Of a stretch of 11,799 nt of DNA, positions 6,025 to 11,799 are shown in pieces. Origin of the DNA: SIAJ01 sp035258765 (GTDB taxonomy: Bacteria; Planctomycetota; Planctomycetia; Gemmatales; Gemmataceae). How positions within the stretch are numbered: position 1 is the first letter of the stretch; each line of letters starts with the position of its first letter. The stretch spans positions 1 to 11,799 of the forward strand of contig DATFWZ010000342.1 in assembly GCA_035258765.1 (NCBI GenBank), read 5' to 3'. The notes beneath the pieces were generated by a model. That model was given only the letters and a program-made list of their open reading frames with translations, made no database searches and was not told the origin of the DNA. A program made the translations under genes and the position numbers.

Positions 6025-8908
6025 GATCCGTCCCCTGGGTCGCGATGCCGAGCGGGAGCGGGTGTGCGACGAGTTCGACCTGTTGACCCACTCGACTCGC
6101 GGCGCGGACCTCGTCAAGGCCTCGGCCCGCGGGTTCCTGGTCGAGGGCCAGCTCGGACGCGAGGCCGCCGAGCGCCTGGCCGTGGAGCTGCTTGTCGATT
6201 CGGTCGTCGAGTCGTTCACCCTCTCCGAAGTTGGTGGGGCGCGCGGGAGCGAGACGGTCACTGTGTTGCTGAAGCCGGGGGTGATGGACCCGGTGGCCGA
6301 GAGCGTCCTGATCGCGGCCTACGACCTGGAGATACCCCTGTCGGCGGTCCGGACACTCCGCCGCTACTTCAGCACGCCGGAACTGGTGGGCCCGGACCGC
6401 GACCTCCTCTTACGCAAGGTCCTGGCCAACGACGCGATCGAGCAGATCGTCACCGGTCCGCTCAAGGCCGAGCACCTGGCCCTGGGCCGGCCGTACACCT
6501 TCCGGAAGGTTACGGTCCCATTGTTGTCCCTGGACGATGACGGCTTGATGCGGGTGAGTCGCGACGGGCAGCTCGCACTCAACATCGATGAAATGCGGAC
6601 AGTGCAGGCGCACTTCCGCGAGCAGGGCCGCGACCCGACCGACGCGGAGCTCGAGACCATCGCGCAAACGTGGTCCGAGCACTGTTCGCACAAGACGCTG
6701 AAGGGCCCCATCGATTACACGGAGACGATCGACGGGCAGAGCCGCACCCGGCGGGTCAACAACCTCCTCAAGGAGACCATCTTCGGGGCCACGCAGGAGT
6801 TGCGCCGGCAGTTCGCGGCCGACGACTGGTGCGTGAGCGTGTTCGCGGACAACGCCGGGGTGGTCAAGTTCGACGAGAACTTCCACGCCTGTTTCAAGGT
6901 CGAGACGCACAACCACCCGTCGGCGATTGAGCCATATGGCGGGGCGAACACGGGGATCGGCGGCGTGATCCGCGACCCGCTCGGGACGGGGCTCGGGGCC
7001 AAACCGGTTTGCAACACCGACGTCTTTTGTTTCGCCCCGCCGGACTACCCGCCCGAGGAGTTGCCCCCCGGCGTCCTCCACCCGCGGCGAGTCATGATCG
7101 GGGTTGTGACCGGGGTCAAGGACTACGGCAACCGCATGGGCATCCCGACAATCAACGGGTCCCTGGTGTTCGACGAGCGCTACCTCGCGAACCCGCTCGT
7201 GTTCTGCGGGACGGTCGGGCTCATTCCCGTTGGGCGGACCGAGAAGGCGGCCCGAGCGGGCGACCTGATCGTGGCCGTCGGCGGCCGGACCGGCCGGGAC
7301 GGCATTCACGGGGCCACCTTCTCATCGCTGGAGCTGACCGAGGCGTCGGAGGCGGTCAGCGGCGGGGCCGTTCAGATTGGGAACGCGATCACGGAAAAGA
7401 AGGTACTCGATGTCATCCTTCAGGCCCGGGATCGCGGGCTGTACAACGCGATCACGGACTGCGGGGCCGGCGGCTTCTCGTCGGCCGTCGGCGAGATGGG
7501 TGCGGACCTCGGGGCAAACGTTGGACTCGAAAAGGCCCCGCTCAAGTACGAGGGGTTGAGCTACTCGGAGATTTGGATCTCGGAGTCGCAGGAGCGGATG
7601 GTCCTCGCCGTCCCGTCGGGCAAGTGGAAGGAGCTGGAGGCCCTGTGCCGCAGCGAAGGCGTCGAGGCGGCGGTGATCGGGACGTTCGAGATGCCCGGGC
7701 GGCTAAAGCTCAGCTACGAAGGTCGGCAGGTGGCCGACCTGTCAATGGAGTTCCTCCACGAGGGACGGCCATCAGTCGTGCGACGAGCAGAGTTCGGATT
7801 TCGGAATCCCGATCCTGTCAACCGCGGCATGCAATCCGCAATCCGCAACCCGCAGTCCGCAATCCTGGCGATCCTCTCGACCTACACGGTGGCCTCGAAG
7901 GAGTGGGTAGTCCGGCAGTACGACCACGAGGTGCAGGGCGGGAGCGTCATCAAGCCGCTGACGGGCGTTGCCAACGACGGGCCGTCGGACGCGGCCGTGC
8001 TCACGCCGGTGCTCGGCTCGTGGAAGGGCCTGGCCATCGCCAACGGCATCAACCCGCGGTACGGGGACATCGACCCCTACTGGATGGCCGCGGCCGCGAT
8101 CGACGAGGCGGTGCGGAACGCGGTCGCGGTCGGGGCGGACCCAAAGCGGACCGCCATCCTGGACAACTTCTGTTGGGGAAACGTCGGCGACCCCGCGGGC
8201 TTGGGCTCACTCGTCCGGGCGGCCGAGGCGTGCCGCGACGTGGCGATCGCGTTCGGCACCCCGTTCATCAGCGGCAAGGACTCGCTGAATAACGAGTACC
8301 GCACCGCCGACCGACGCATCTCTATCCCCGGGACGCTCCTGATCTCGGCGATGGGCCTCGTCCCCGACGTTCGCCGATGCGTGACGATGGACTTGAAGGA
8401 GCCTGGGAACGAGTTGTACGTCGTCGGGGCGACCCGGGACGAGTTCGGCGGATCGCACTACCACCTGGTCACCGGCGAGACGGGCGGGGCCGTGCCGCGG
8501 GTGGACCTGGAACTGGCGCCGAAGGTATTCGCGGCAGTCCATGCGTCAATCACGCAGGGGTTGGTTCGGGCGTGTCACGACCTGAGCGAGGGCGGGCTCG
8601 CGGTGGCCTTGGCGGAGATGGCGTTCGCGGGCGGCGTCGGCGCGGACGTGGCGGACCTGAAAGCCGTTGGCCCGGGCCTCTCCGACACGGGCCGCCTCTT
8701 CAGCGAGTCGCCGACGCGGTTTATCATTGAGGTGCGCCCGGCCGACACTACGGCCCTACGAGAAGTTTTCGCCGATCTACCGCTTGCGAAGATCGGAACA
8801 ACAGTGCGGGAGCCGCGATTGAGGATCGCAGGGGAGTCGGGTGAGTGGTTGATCTGGTCGAAGTTGGACGAACTGAAAGACGCGTGGCAGAAGCCGCTGC
8901 GGTGGTAA
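6008..8908 (+). CDS. purL: Phosphoribosylformylglycinamidine synthase PurL with fused PurS-like N-terminus
   Basis: A 966-residue FGAM synthase for the fourth step of purine synthesis: FGAR, glutamine-derived ammonia and ATP to FGAM. Residues 1-85 and 90-165 each look like a PurS unit (beta-alpha-beta-alpha; the second begins VTVLLKPGVMDPVAES), as in the N-terminal part of large PurL. The catalytic part starts near 193, with TWSEHCSHK (221-229), KVETHNHPS (297-305), GGRTGRDGIHG (425-435) and SGKDSLNNEY (755-764). The last conserved block is near RACHDLSEGGLAVALAEM. There is no glutaminase domain, so a separate PurQ is needed; it is not in this window. At 966 residues it is longer than Bacillus-type PurL (about 740) and shorter than E. 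coli PurL (about 1,295). GAGG (5997-6000) precedes ATG 6008 by 7 nt, inside tyrA. The linker near residues 596-620 carries a repeat insertion. A hairpin follows the TAA. Confidence 0.95.
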   Translation: MLWEVEIRPLGRDAERERVCDEFDLLTHSTRGADLVKASARGFLVEGQLGREAAERLAVELLVDSVVESFTLSEVGGARGSETVTVLLKPGVMDPVAESVLIAAYDLEIPLSAVRTLRRYFSTPELVGPDRDLLLRKVLANDAIEQIVTGPLKAEHLALGRPYTFRKVTVPLLSLDDDGLMRVSRDGQLALNIDEMRTVQAHFREQGRDPTDAELETIAQTWSEHCSHKTLKGPIDYTETIDGQSRTRRVNNLLKETIFGATQELRRQFAADDWCVSVFADNAGVVKFDENFHACFKVETHNHPSAIEPYGGANTGIGGVIRDPLGTGLGAKPVCNTDVFCFAPPDYPPEELPPGVLHPRRVMIGVVTGVKDYGNRMGIPTINGSLVFDERYLANPLVFCGTVGLIPVGRTEKAARAGDLIVAVGGRTGRDGIHGATFSSLELTEASEAVSGGAVQIGNAITEKKVLDVILQARDRGLYNAITDCGAGGFSSAVGEMGADLGANVGLEKAPLKYEGLSYSEIWISESQERMVLAVPSGKWKELEALCRSEGVEAAVIGTFEMPGRLKLSYEGRQVADLSMEFLHEGRPSVVRRAEFGFRNPDPVNRGMQSAIRNPQSAILAILSTYTVASKEWVVRQYDHEVQGGSVIKPLTGVANDGPSDAAVLTPVLGSWKGLAIANGINPRYGDIDPYWMAAAAIDEAVRNAVAVGADPKRTAILDNFCWGNVGDPAGLGSLVRAAEACRDVAIAFGTPFISGKDSLNNEYRTADRRISIPGTLLISAMGLVPDVRRCVTMDLKEPGNELYVVGATRDEFGGSHYHLVTGETGGAVPRVDLELAPKVFAAVHASITQGLVRACHDLSEGGLAVALAEMAFAGGVGADVADLKAVGPGLSDTGRLFSESPTRFIIEVRPADTTALREVFADLPLAKIGTTVREPRLRIAGESGEWLIWSKLDELKDAWQKPLRW
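7793..7865. repeat. In-frame AATCCGC heptad repeat inside purL
   Basis: Five tandem 7-bp units occupy 7831-7865: GCAATCC, GCAATCC, GCAACCC, GCAGTCC, GCAATCC. Upstream, TTCGGAT TTCGGAA (7793-7806) is close to the reverse complement of the array: 11 of 14 bases pair with 7834-7847. The whole block thus forms an imperfect inverted repeat. It is translated as part of PurL, with the array giving MQSAIRNPQSAIL (608-620), in the linker before the conserved ASKEWVVRQYDHEVQGG segment. I recall SAIRNPQSAI-type strings from many planctomycete protein predictions, which points to a dispersed element; this could not be searched here. Confidence 0.7.
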
Positions 8909-8910
8909 GG

Positions 8911-8940
8911 AAAGCCCACGGACGCACGTCCGTGGGCTTT
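8911..8940. terminator. Bidirectional hairpin terminator after purL
   Basis: AAAGCCCACGGAC (8911-8923) pairs perfectly with 8928-8940 around GCAC, giving a 13-bp stem with A's on one side and TTT on the other. It lies 2 bp after the purL stop and 10 bp before the stop of the convergent exported-protein gene, so it can serve both strands. The T run is short. Confidence 0.75.
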
Positions 8941-8950
8941 CGATTGCTCG

Positions 8951-9607
8951 CTACTTGTCCTCCGCCGTGATCGCCACGCAGAACGGGGCGGCCGCCTGCT
9001 CCGGCTTCGTGGCGATGAAGTCGATCGTCACGACTCTCTTCTCCGGCTTCGGGTTCTCCCAGCTCATCAGGTAGAGCTTGATCTTGGCGTCGAAGCCCTT
9101 GGAGGCCTCGTTCTCCCCCTCCCAGGCCGTCTTCCCCTTCGTCGGGCCGGGGCGGTCCGGGTAGGCCCACCAGTCCACGACATCGCGGCCGAAGGCCACC
9201 TCGACCTCCGCCGTCGATTTGTCCTCGTAGTTGATGACGTACTTGGCGATCACCGTGTCGTCGTCCGTGCTGTACCCGGTGGCGTGCAGGAAGTGGAGCT
9301 TCTTGAGCGTCCGACCGACCTTGATTCCCTCGATCTTATTCGGCTTGGTGGTCACGTTGCTCGAGCCCAGCTGCATTACCCCGTCGCCGATCTCAAATTC
9401 GACGTCCCCGAGCTTCTGCTTGCCGGTCGGCAGGGACTTCAGATTGTTGTTATCGAAGCGGTCCGAGTGCAGGTTCTCGTCCATCTTCACATTGGTGTGG
9501 CCCTTCAAGCTAATGAACTGGCTCGGCTCGGTCTTCGGGGCCGGGGCGGCGAGCAGGCTGGCCGCGGCCACGACGCCGGCCGCAACGGAGAACAGGGATC
9601 GGCGCAC
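8951..9607 (-). CDS. Exported protein of unknown function (planctomycete-type, probably beta-rich)
   Basis: A 218-residue protein I cannot assign a function. Residues 1-20 are a signal peptide: MRRS, a hydrophobic stretch, then a probable cleavage near LLAAPA, so the mature protein of about 197 residues is exported. The body alternates short beta-like strands with acidic loops. Recognisable blocks are FEIGDGVMQLGSS (71-83), KIEGIKVGRTLKKLHFLHAT (91-110), YVINYEDKSTAEVEVAFGRD (123-142), DWWAYPD (145-151), AWEGENEAS (161-169), LYLMSWENP (178-186) and a C-terminal APFCVAITAE. From memory, strings like LHFLHAT and YEDGS...DWW recur in uncharacterised planctomycete proteins; a carbohydrate-binding-like beta sandwich is a guess. 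The start is GTG 9607, chosen because GGAGGT (9613-9618 on the minus strand) stands 5 nt before it. It is monocistronic, convergent with purL and divergent from the GNAT gene. Confidence 0.85.
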   Translation of the reverse strand: MRRSLFSVAAGVVAAASLLAAPAPKTEPSQFISLKGHTNVKMDENLHSDRFDNNNLKSLPTGKQKLGDVEFEIGDGVMQLGSSNVTTKPNKIEGIKVGRTLKKLHFLHATGYSTDDDTVIAKYVINYEDKSTAEVEVAFGRDVVDWWAYPDRPGPTKGKTAWEGENEASKGFDAKIKLYLMSWENPKPEKRVVTIDFIATKPEQAAAPFCVAITAEDK

Positions 9608-9713
9608 GGGAGACCTCCGGGAGAGCTACAGGGACGATCGAACAGGGCCGGGCCGCCCCGGAACCCTAGCATCTCTCAGACGCCGGCCGGAATCAAGGCA
9701 TCACGGTTTCCGT

Positions 9714-9727
9714 TACAATTCCTCGCA
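9714..9727 (+). promoter_or_regulatory. TACAAT -10 element directly before the GNAT gene
   Basis: TACAAT at 9714-9719 ends 8 nt before ATG 9728, so the transcript would begin at or within about two bases of the start codon. There is no Shine-Dalgarno sequence in front of the gene. The arrangement copies that of tyrA. No good -35 was found. Confidence 0.4.
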
Positions 9728-10285
9728 ATGCCCCCCGTCCTGGTAACCGACCGGCTGGTCCTCCGGCCGTTCGTCGAAGACGACGCCCGGCACCTCCTGG
9801 CCCTGGACAGCGACCCGGAGGTGATGCGGTACGTCGGACCGTTCCGGCTGCCGGACGAGGCTGCCTACCGGGCCCGCATCCGCGACTACTTCCTGCCCAG
9901 CTACGAGCGGCACCCGGGCTACGGGTTCTGGCCGGCCGAGGAGCGGGCGACCGGGACGTTCGTCGGCTGGTTCCACCTGCGACCGGCCCTCGATTACCGG
10001 TTCGCGGCCGAGGCCGGGTTCCGGGCCGGGGAGTATGACGTCGGATTTCGGCTCGCGCGCCGGGCTTGGGGAAAGGGTTACGCCACGGAGGTGACCCGGG
10101 CGCTGGTCGGGCGGGCGTGGGCGGATTCCCGGGTCGAGGCGGTGGTGGCGTGCGTGCTCGTCGCGAACGCGGCCTCGGTCCGGGTGTTGGAGAAGGCGGG
10201 GCTGTGTAAAGTGCGCGAGTTCGTGCTGCCCGGGTTTGACGAACCCGCCGCCAAGTACGCGCGGGTGAGGGCGGCTAGCCTTTGA
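9728..10285 (+). CDS. GNAT-family N-acetyltransferase, RimJ/RimL type
   Basis: A 185-residue cytoplasmic acetyltransferase using acetyl-CoA. It opens with the RimJ/RimL-like VTDRLVLRPFVEDDARHLLA (6-25) and DPEVMRYVG (29-37). The acetyl-CoA pyrophosphate loop is RRAWGKGYATE (111-121), the R/QxxGxG motif, and NAASVRVLEKAG (147-158) is the usual motif B. The acceptor could be a ribosomal protein N-terminus, an amino acid or a small molecule; the sequence does not say. ATG 9728 is the start: any longer reading frame runs antisense through the exported-protein gene and lacks GNAT homology. A TACAAT box lies 8 nt upstream. Its stop overlaps the end of the convergent ABC permease gene by 11 bp, with no hairpin between them, so read-through antisense RNA is likely. 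Confidence 0.92.
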   Translation: MPPVLVTDRLVLRPFVEDDARHLLALDSDPEVMRYVGPFRLPDEAAYRARIRDYFLPSYERHPGYGFWPAEERATGTFVGWFHLRPALDYRFAAEAGFRAGEYDVGFRLARRAWGKGYATEVTRALVGRAWADSRVEAVVACVLVANAASVRVLEKAGLCKVREFVLPGFDEPAAKYARVRAASL

Positions 10286-11624
10286 CGACCCACCGGGCCA
10301 GGTCCTTGAGCCGCGCCCCCTTGCCCTGCATCAGGATTCCGACCCGGAACACCCGGCCGGCGGCCCACACGCAGAACGCAGTCGTCGCCAGGGTAATGAC
10401 GATCCCGGTCAGCATCTGCCAGAGCGGCACGCCGGGCGGCGCCGATTCCCGGGCGACCAGCAGCATCGGCGTCGCGAACGGGAAGAACGAACAGGCGACC
10501 GCGATCTTGCCGTTTGGGTCCATCATGATCGGGCCCAGGGCGAAGAACGGCAGGGCGGCGAAGAGCATGAGCGGCGTCAGCATGGCCTGCGTGTCCTTGA
10601 TGTCCCCGGCCGCGGCGCCGACGGCGATGAACAGCGACCCGTAAATTAGCAGTGACAGAACCAGGAACACCGCGAACCACGCCAAGAGGCCGGGGGTGAG
10701 CAGGTCGGTCAGGTCGTAGCGGGCGGCGACGAAATATCCGCCGACCAGGTACACCGCGGCCATCGTCAGGGCCACCCCGACCACCCCGAGCAGCTTCCCG
10801 GCCATGAGCTGGAACGGGCTGACCGACCCGAGCAGCACCTCCGCGATCCTCTGCCCCTTCTCCTCGACAATCCCTTGCATGGCCGGCGTGGCGCCGACCA
10901 TCAGAACCATGAACATGAGGGCGATGAGCACGCCCGGCAGGAAGAAGTTGGCCAGCCGCTTCTCGTCGGCGGCGTCCTCGATCGCGCCGGTCTCTTTGTT
11001 CTTCCGGGTCAGCCCCTTCGGCTTGAGCGGGACCGTCTGCTGCAGAGCCTGGACGATTGCCGGGTCGTAGTTGGCCCGGGCGAACCGCTCGCGCTGGACT
11101 GCGTCGTTGATCCGCCGTTCCAGCCACCGGCCGGTAAACCCCTCGTTCGGCCGCTTCGCCTGCCAGCGGAGTGCCTGGGCGTCGTCCGCGGACTCCGGGT
11201 TCGGGTCCTTGCGCAGGTCGTACACCTCCGGCCCGATCTCGATCACCGCCTCGAGCTCGTCCTTCTCCACGCGCCGCGACAACTCGTACCGCTGCTGCCG
11301 GACGGCCTCCAGGTCGGAGGAGGACGGCGTCACGACCTCGATGGCCATGCCCGGGTGGATGCGCTCCCCGGTCTTCGGGTCGGTGATCAGGTGCTCGTTG
11401 TAGACTTTCTCGTCTGCCTTCAGGGCGGTGGCGATCTTGCCGCCCGGCGACCGGTCCACGACGGCGAACTTCTTCTCCGTCGTGTCCTCGAATTTCTTGA
11501 ACAGCAACTGGACTCCGATACTGGCCGTCATCAGGACCGGCATGAGCACCATGGTGACGAGGAACGCCTTGGACCGGACGGCGGCCCGGTACTCGCGGGC
11601 GGCGATCACGAGAATCTTGCGCAT
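10275..11624 (-). CDS. ABC-2 type transporter permease, NatB-like (Na+ efflux family)
   Basis: A 449-residue inner-membrane permease resembling NatB/YhaP (COG1668-type). It starts MRKILVIAAREY, the usual N-terminus of this group. TM1 is at about 19-42. A large outer domain (about 43-225) is followed by five helices: about 226-249, 278-299, 311-338, 347-367 and 401-423. Between TM2 and TM3 lies GIVEEKGQRIAEVLLGSVSP (251-270), the cytoplasmic coupling segment shared by ABC-2 permeases. The gene product needs a separate ATPase (NatA-like), and none is next to it: upstream there are 175 bp without a leftward gene. Substrate is uncertain; Na+ or another small compound is likely by family. ATG 11624 is preferred over an upstream GTG at 11705 because the extra 27 residues are unlike the family. 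A Shine-Dalgarno sequence is not obvious. Confidence 0.9.
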   Translation of the reverse strand: MRKILVIAAREYRAAVRSKAFLVTMVLMPVLMTASIGVQLLFKKFEDTTEKKFAVVDRSPGGKIATALKADEKVYNEHLITDPKTGERIHPGMAIEVVTPSSSDLEAVRQQRYELSRRVEKDELEAVIEIGPEVYDLRKDPNPESADDAQALRWQAKRPNEGFTGRWLERRINDAVQRERFARANYDPAIVQALQQTVPLKPKGLTRKNKETGAIEDAADEKRLANFFLPGVLIALMFMVLMVGATPAMQGIVEEKGQRIAEVLLGSVSPFQLMAGKLLGVVGVALTMAAVYLVGGYFVAARYDLTDLLTPGLLAWFAVFLVLSLLIYGSLFIAVGAAAGDIKDTQAMLTPLMLFAALPFFALGPIMMDPNGKIAVACSFFPFATPMLLVARESAPPGVPLWQMLTGIVITLATTAFCVWAAGRVFRVGILMQGKGARLKDLARWVVKG

Positions 11625-11655
11625 GGCGGTTCGGGGAAGCCGGGGAAGGGTCGCA

Positions 11656-11676
11656 ATTATGCTATTTGGCTCGGGA
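11656..11676 (-). promoter_or_regulatory. Candidate -10 and shared upstream motif of the ABC permease gene
   Basis: CATAAT on the minus strand (11656-11661) is a five-of-six -10 match, 31 nt before ATG 11624. Four bases further upstream is TCCCGAGCCAA (11666-11676), identical to a string before the WD40-A gene. There is no good -35 at 17 bp. Confidence 0.25.
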
Positions 11677-11717
11677 CGACGGGAGCTGGGTAATTCCGCC
11701 CTCACGAGCGATTGCGA

Positions 11718-11799
11718 TTGACACGGCTCGGCTTGTGGCCTACCCCTCGGGCTGATTCGGGGGAATCACCAGTCCGCTAACGGGGGAGAGATGACATGT
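11718..11799 (+). promoter_or_regulatory. Possible promoter, hairpin and start region of a rightward gene cut by the window edge
   Basis: A perfect -35 TTGACA (11718-11723) is followed after 17 bp by the poor -10 TACCCC (11741-11746). A small hairpin TGATTC-GGGG-GAATCA lies at 11753-11768. The last bases hold GGGGGAG (11782-11788) 7 nt before ATG 11796-11798, a good Shine-Dalgarno spacing; ATG 11791 is an alternative but too close. Only one or two codons would be in the window, so no product can be named. Confidence 0.3.

Noticed and set aside
7831..7865. Heptad array considered as a CRISPR or frame-shifting microsatellite
   Set aside because: Units are only 7 bp with no spacers, and the purL frame stays open through it with conserved sequence on both sides.
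7009..8292. 427-residue open frame in another frame of purL
   Set aside because: Arg/Gly-rich shadow of purL with no recognisable domain and no ribosome site.
9284..9727. N-terminal extension of the GNAT reading frame by 148 residues
   Set aside because: It is antisense to the well-supported exported-protein gene, lacks GNAT-like sequence, and the typical N-terminus begins at ATG 9728.
11625..11705. 27-residue N-terminal extension of the ABC permease from GTG 11705
   Set aside because: The extension is Pro/Arg-rich and unlike the family, whose N-terminus matches MRKILVIAAREY at ATG 11624.

Overview
This is a GC-rich, gene-dense window that looks like chromosomal DNA of a planctomycete, most likely of the Gemmata group. 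That is inference from style, not from a marker gene. The clues are two tandem WD40 proteins full of FSPDG motifs, a mid-sized PurL carrying a PurS-like N-terminal part, a small exported protein of a type I associate with planctomycetes, and two kinds of short dispersed repeat (a GTAGGTTGGGCC-type hairpin and an AATCCGC heptad array) of a kind I recall from such genomes.

Layout, left to right. (1) The C-terminal two thirds of an M19 membrane dipeptidase (+) is cut by the left edge. (2) A Spinster-like MFS transporter (+) follows a 213-bp gap with a candidate promoter and a strong Shine-Dalgarno sequence. (3) A perfect 17-bp-stem hairpin lies between the converging MFS and rhodanese genes and supplies the stop codon of the latter. 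(4) A leftward cluster runs WD40-A, WD40-B, then a membrane-anchored rhodanese (4984 to 2594, minus). (5) Diverging from it is a rightward pair, tyrA (prephenate dehydrogenase) and purL, overlapping by 17 bp and ended by a hairpin terminator. (6) A convergent exported protein of unknown function (minus). (7) A GNAT acetyltransferase (+) whose end overlaps the end of (8) an ABC-2 / NatB-like permease (minus). (9) The last 175 bp hold the permease upstream region and possibly the first codons of a rightward gene.

The window is mainly housekeeping: tyrosine and purine biosynthesis, transport and peptide turnover. I see no phage, transposase, CRISPR, rRNA or tRNA gene, and no clear new multi-gene system. 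The points most worth a second look are the repeat invasion of purL that keeps the reading frame, the two seven-bladed propeller genes separated in the same frame by one TGA, the repeat hairpin that forms a gene end, and two TACAAT promoters so close to their ATG that the transcripts may be leaderless.
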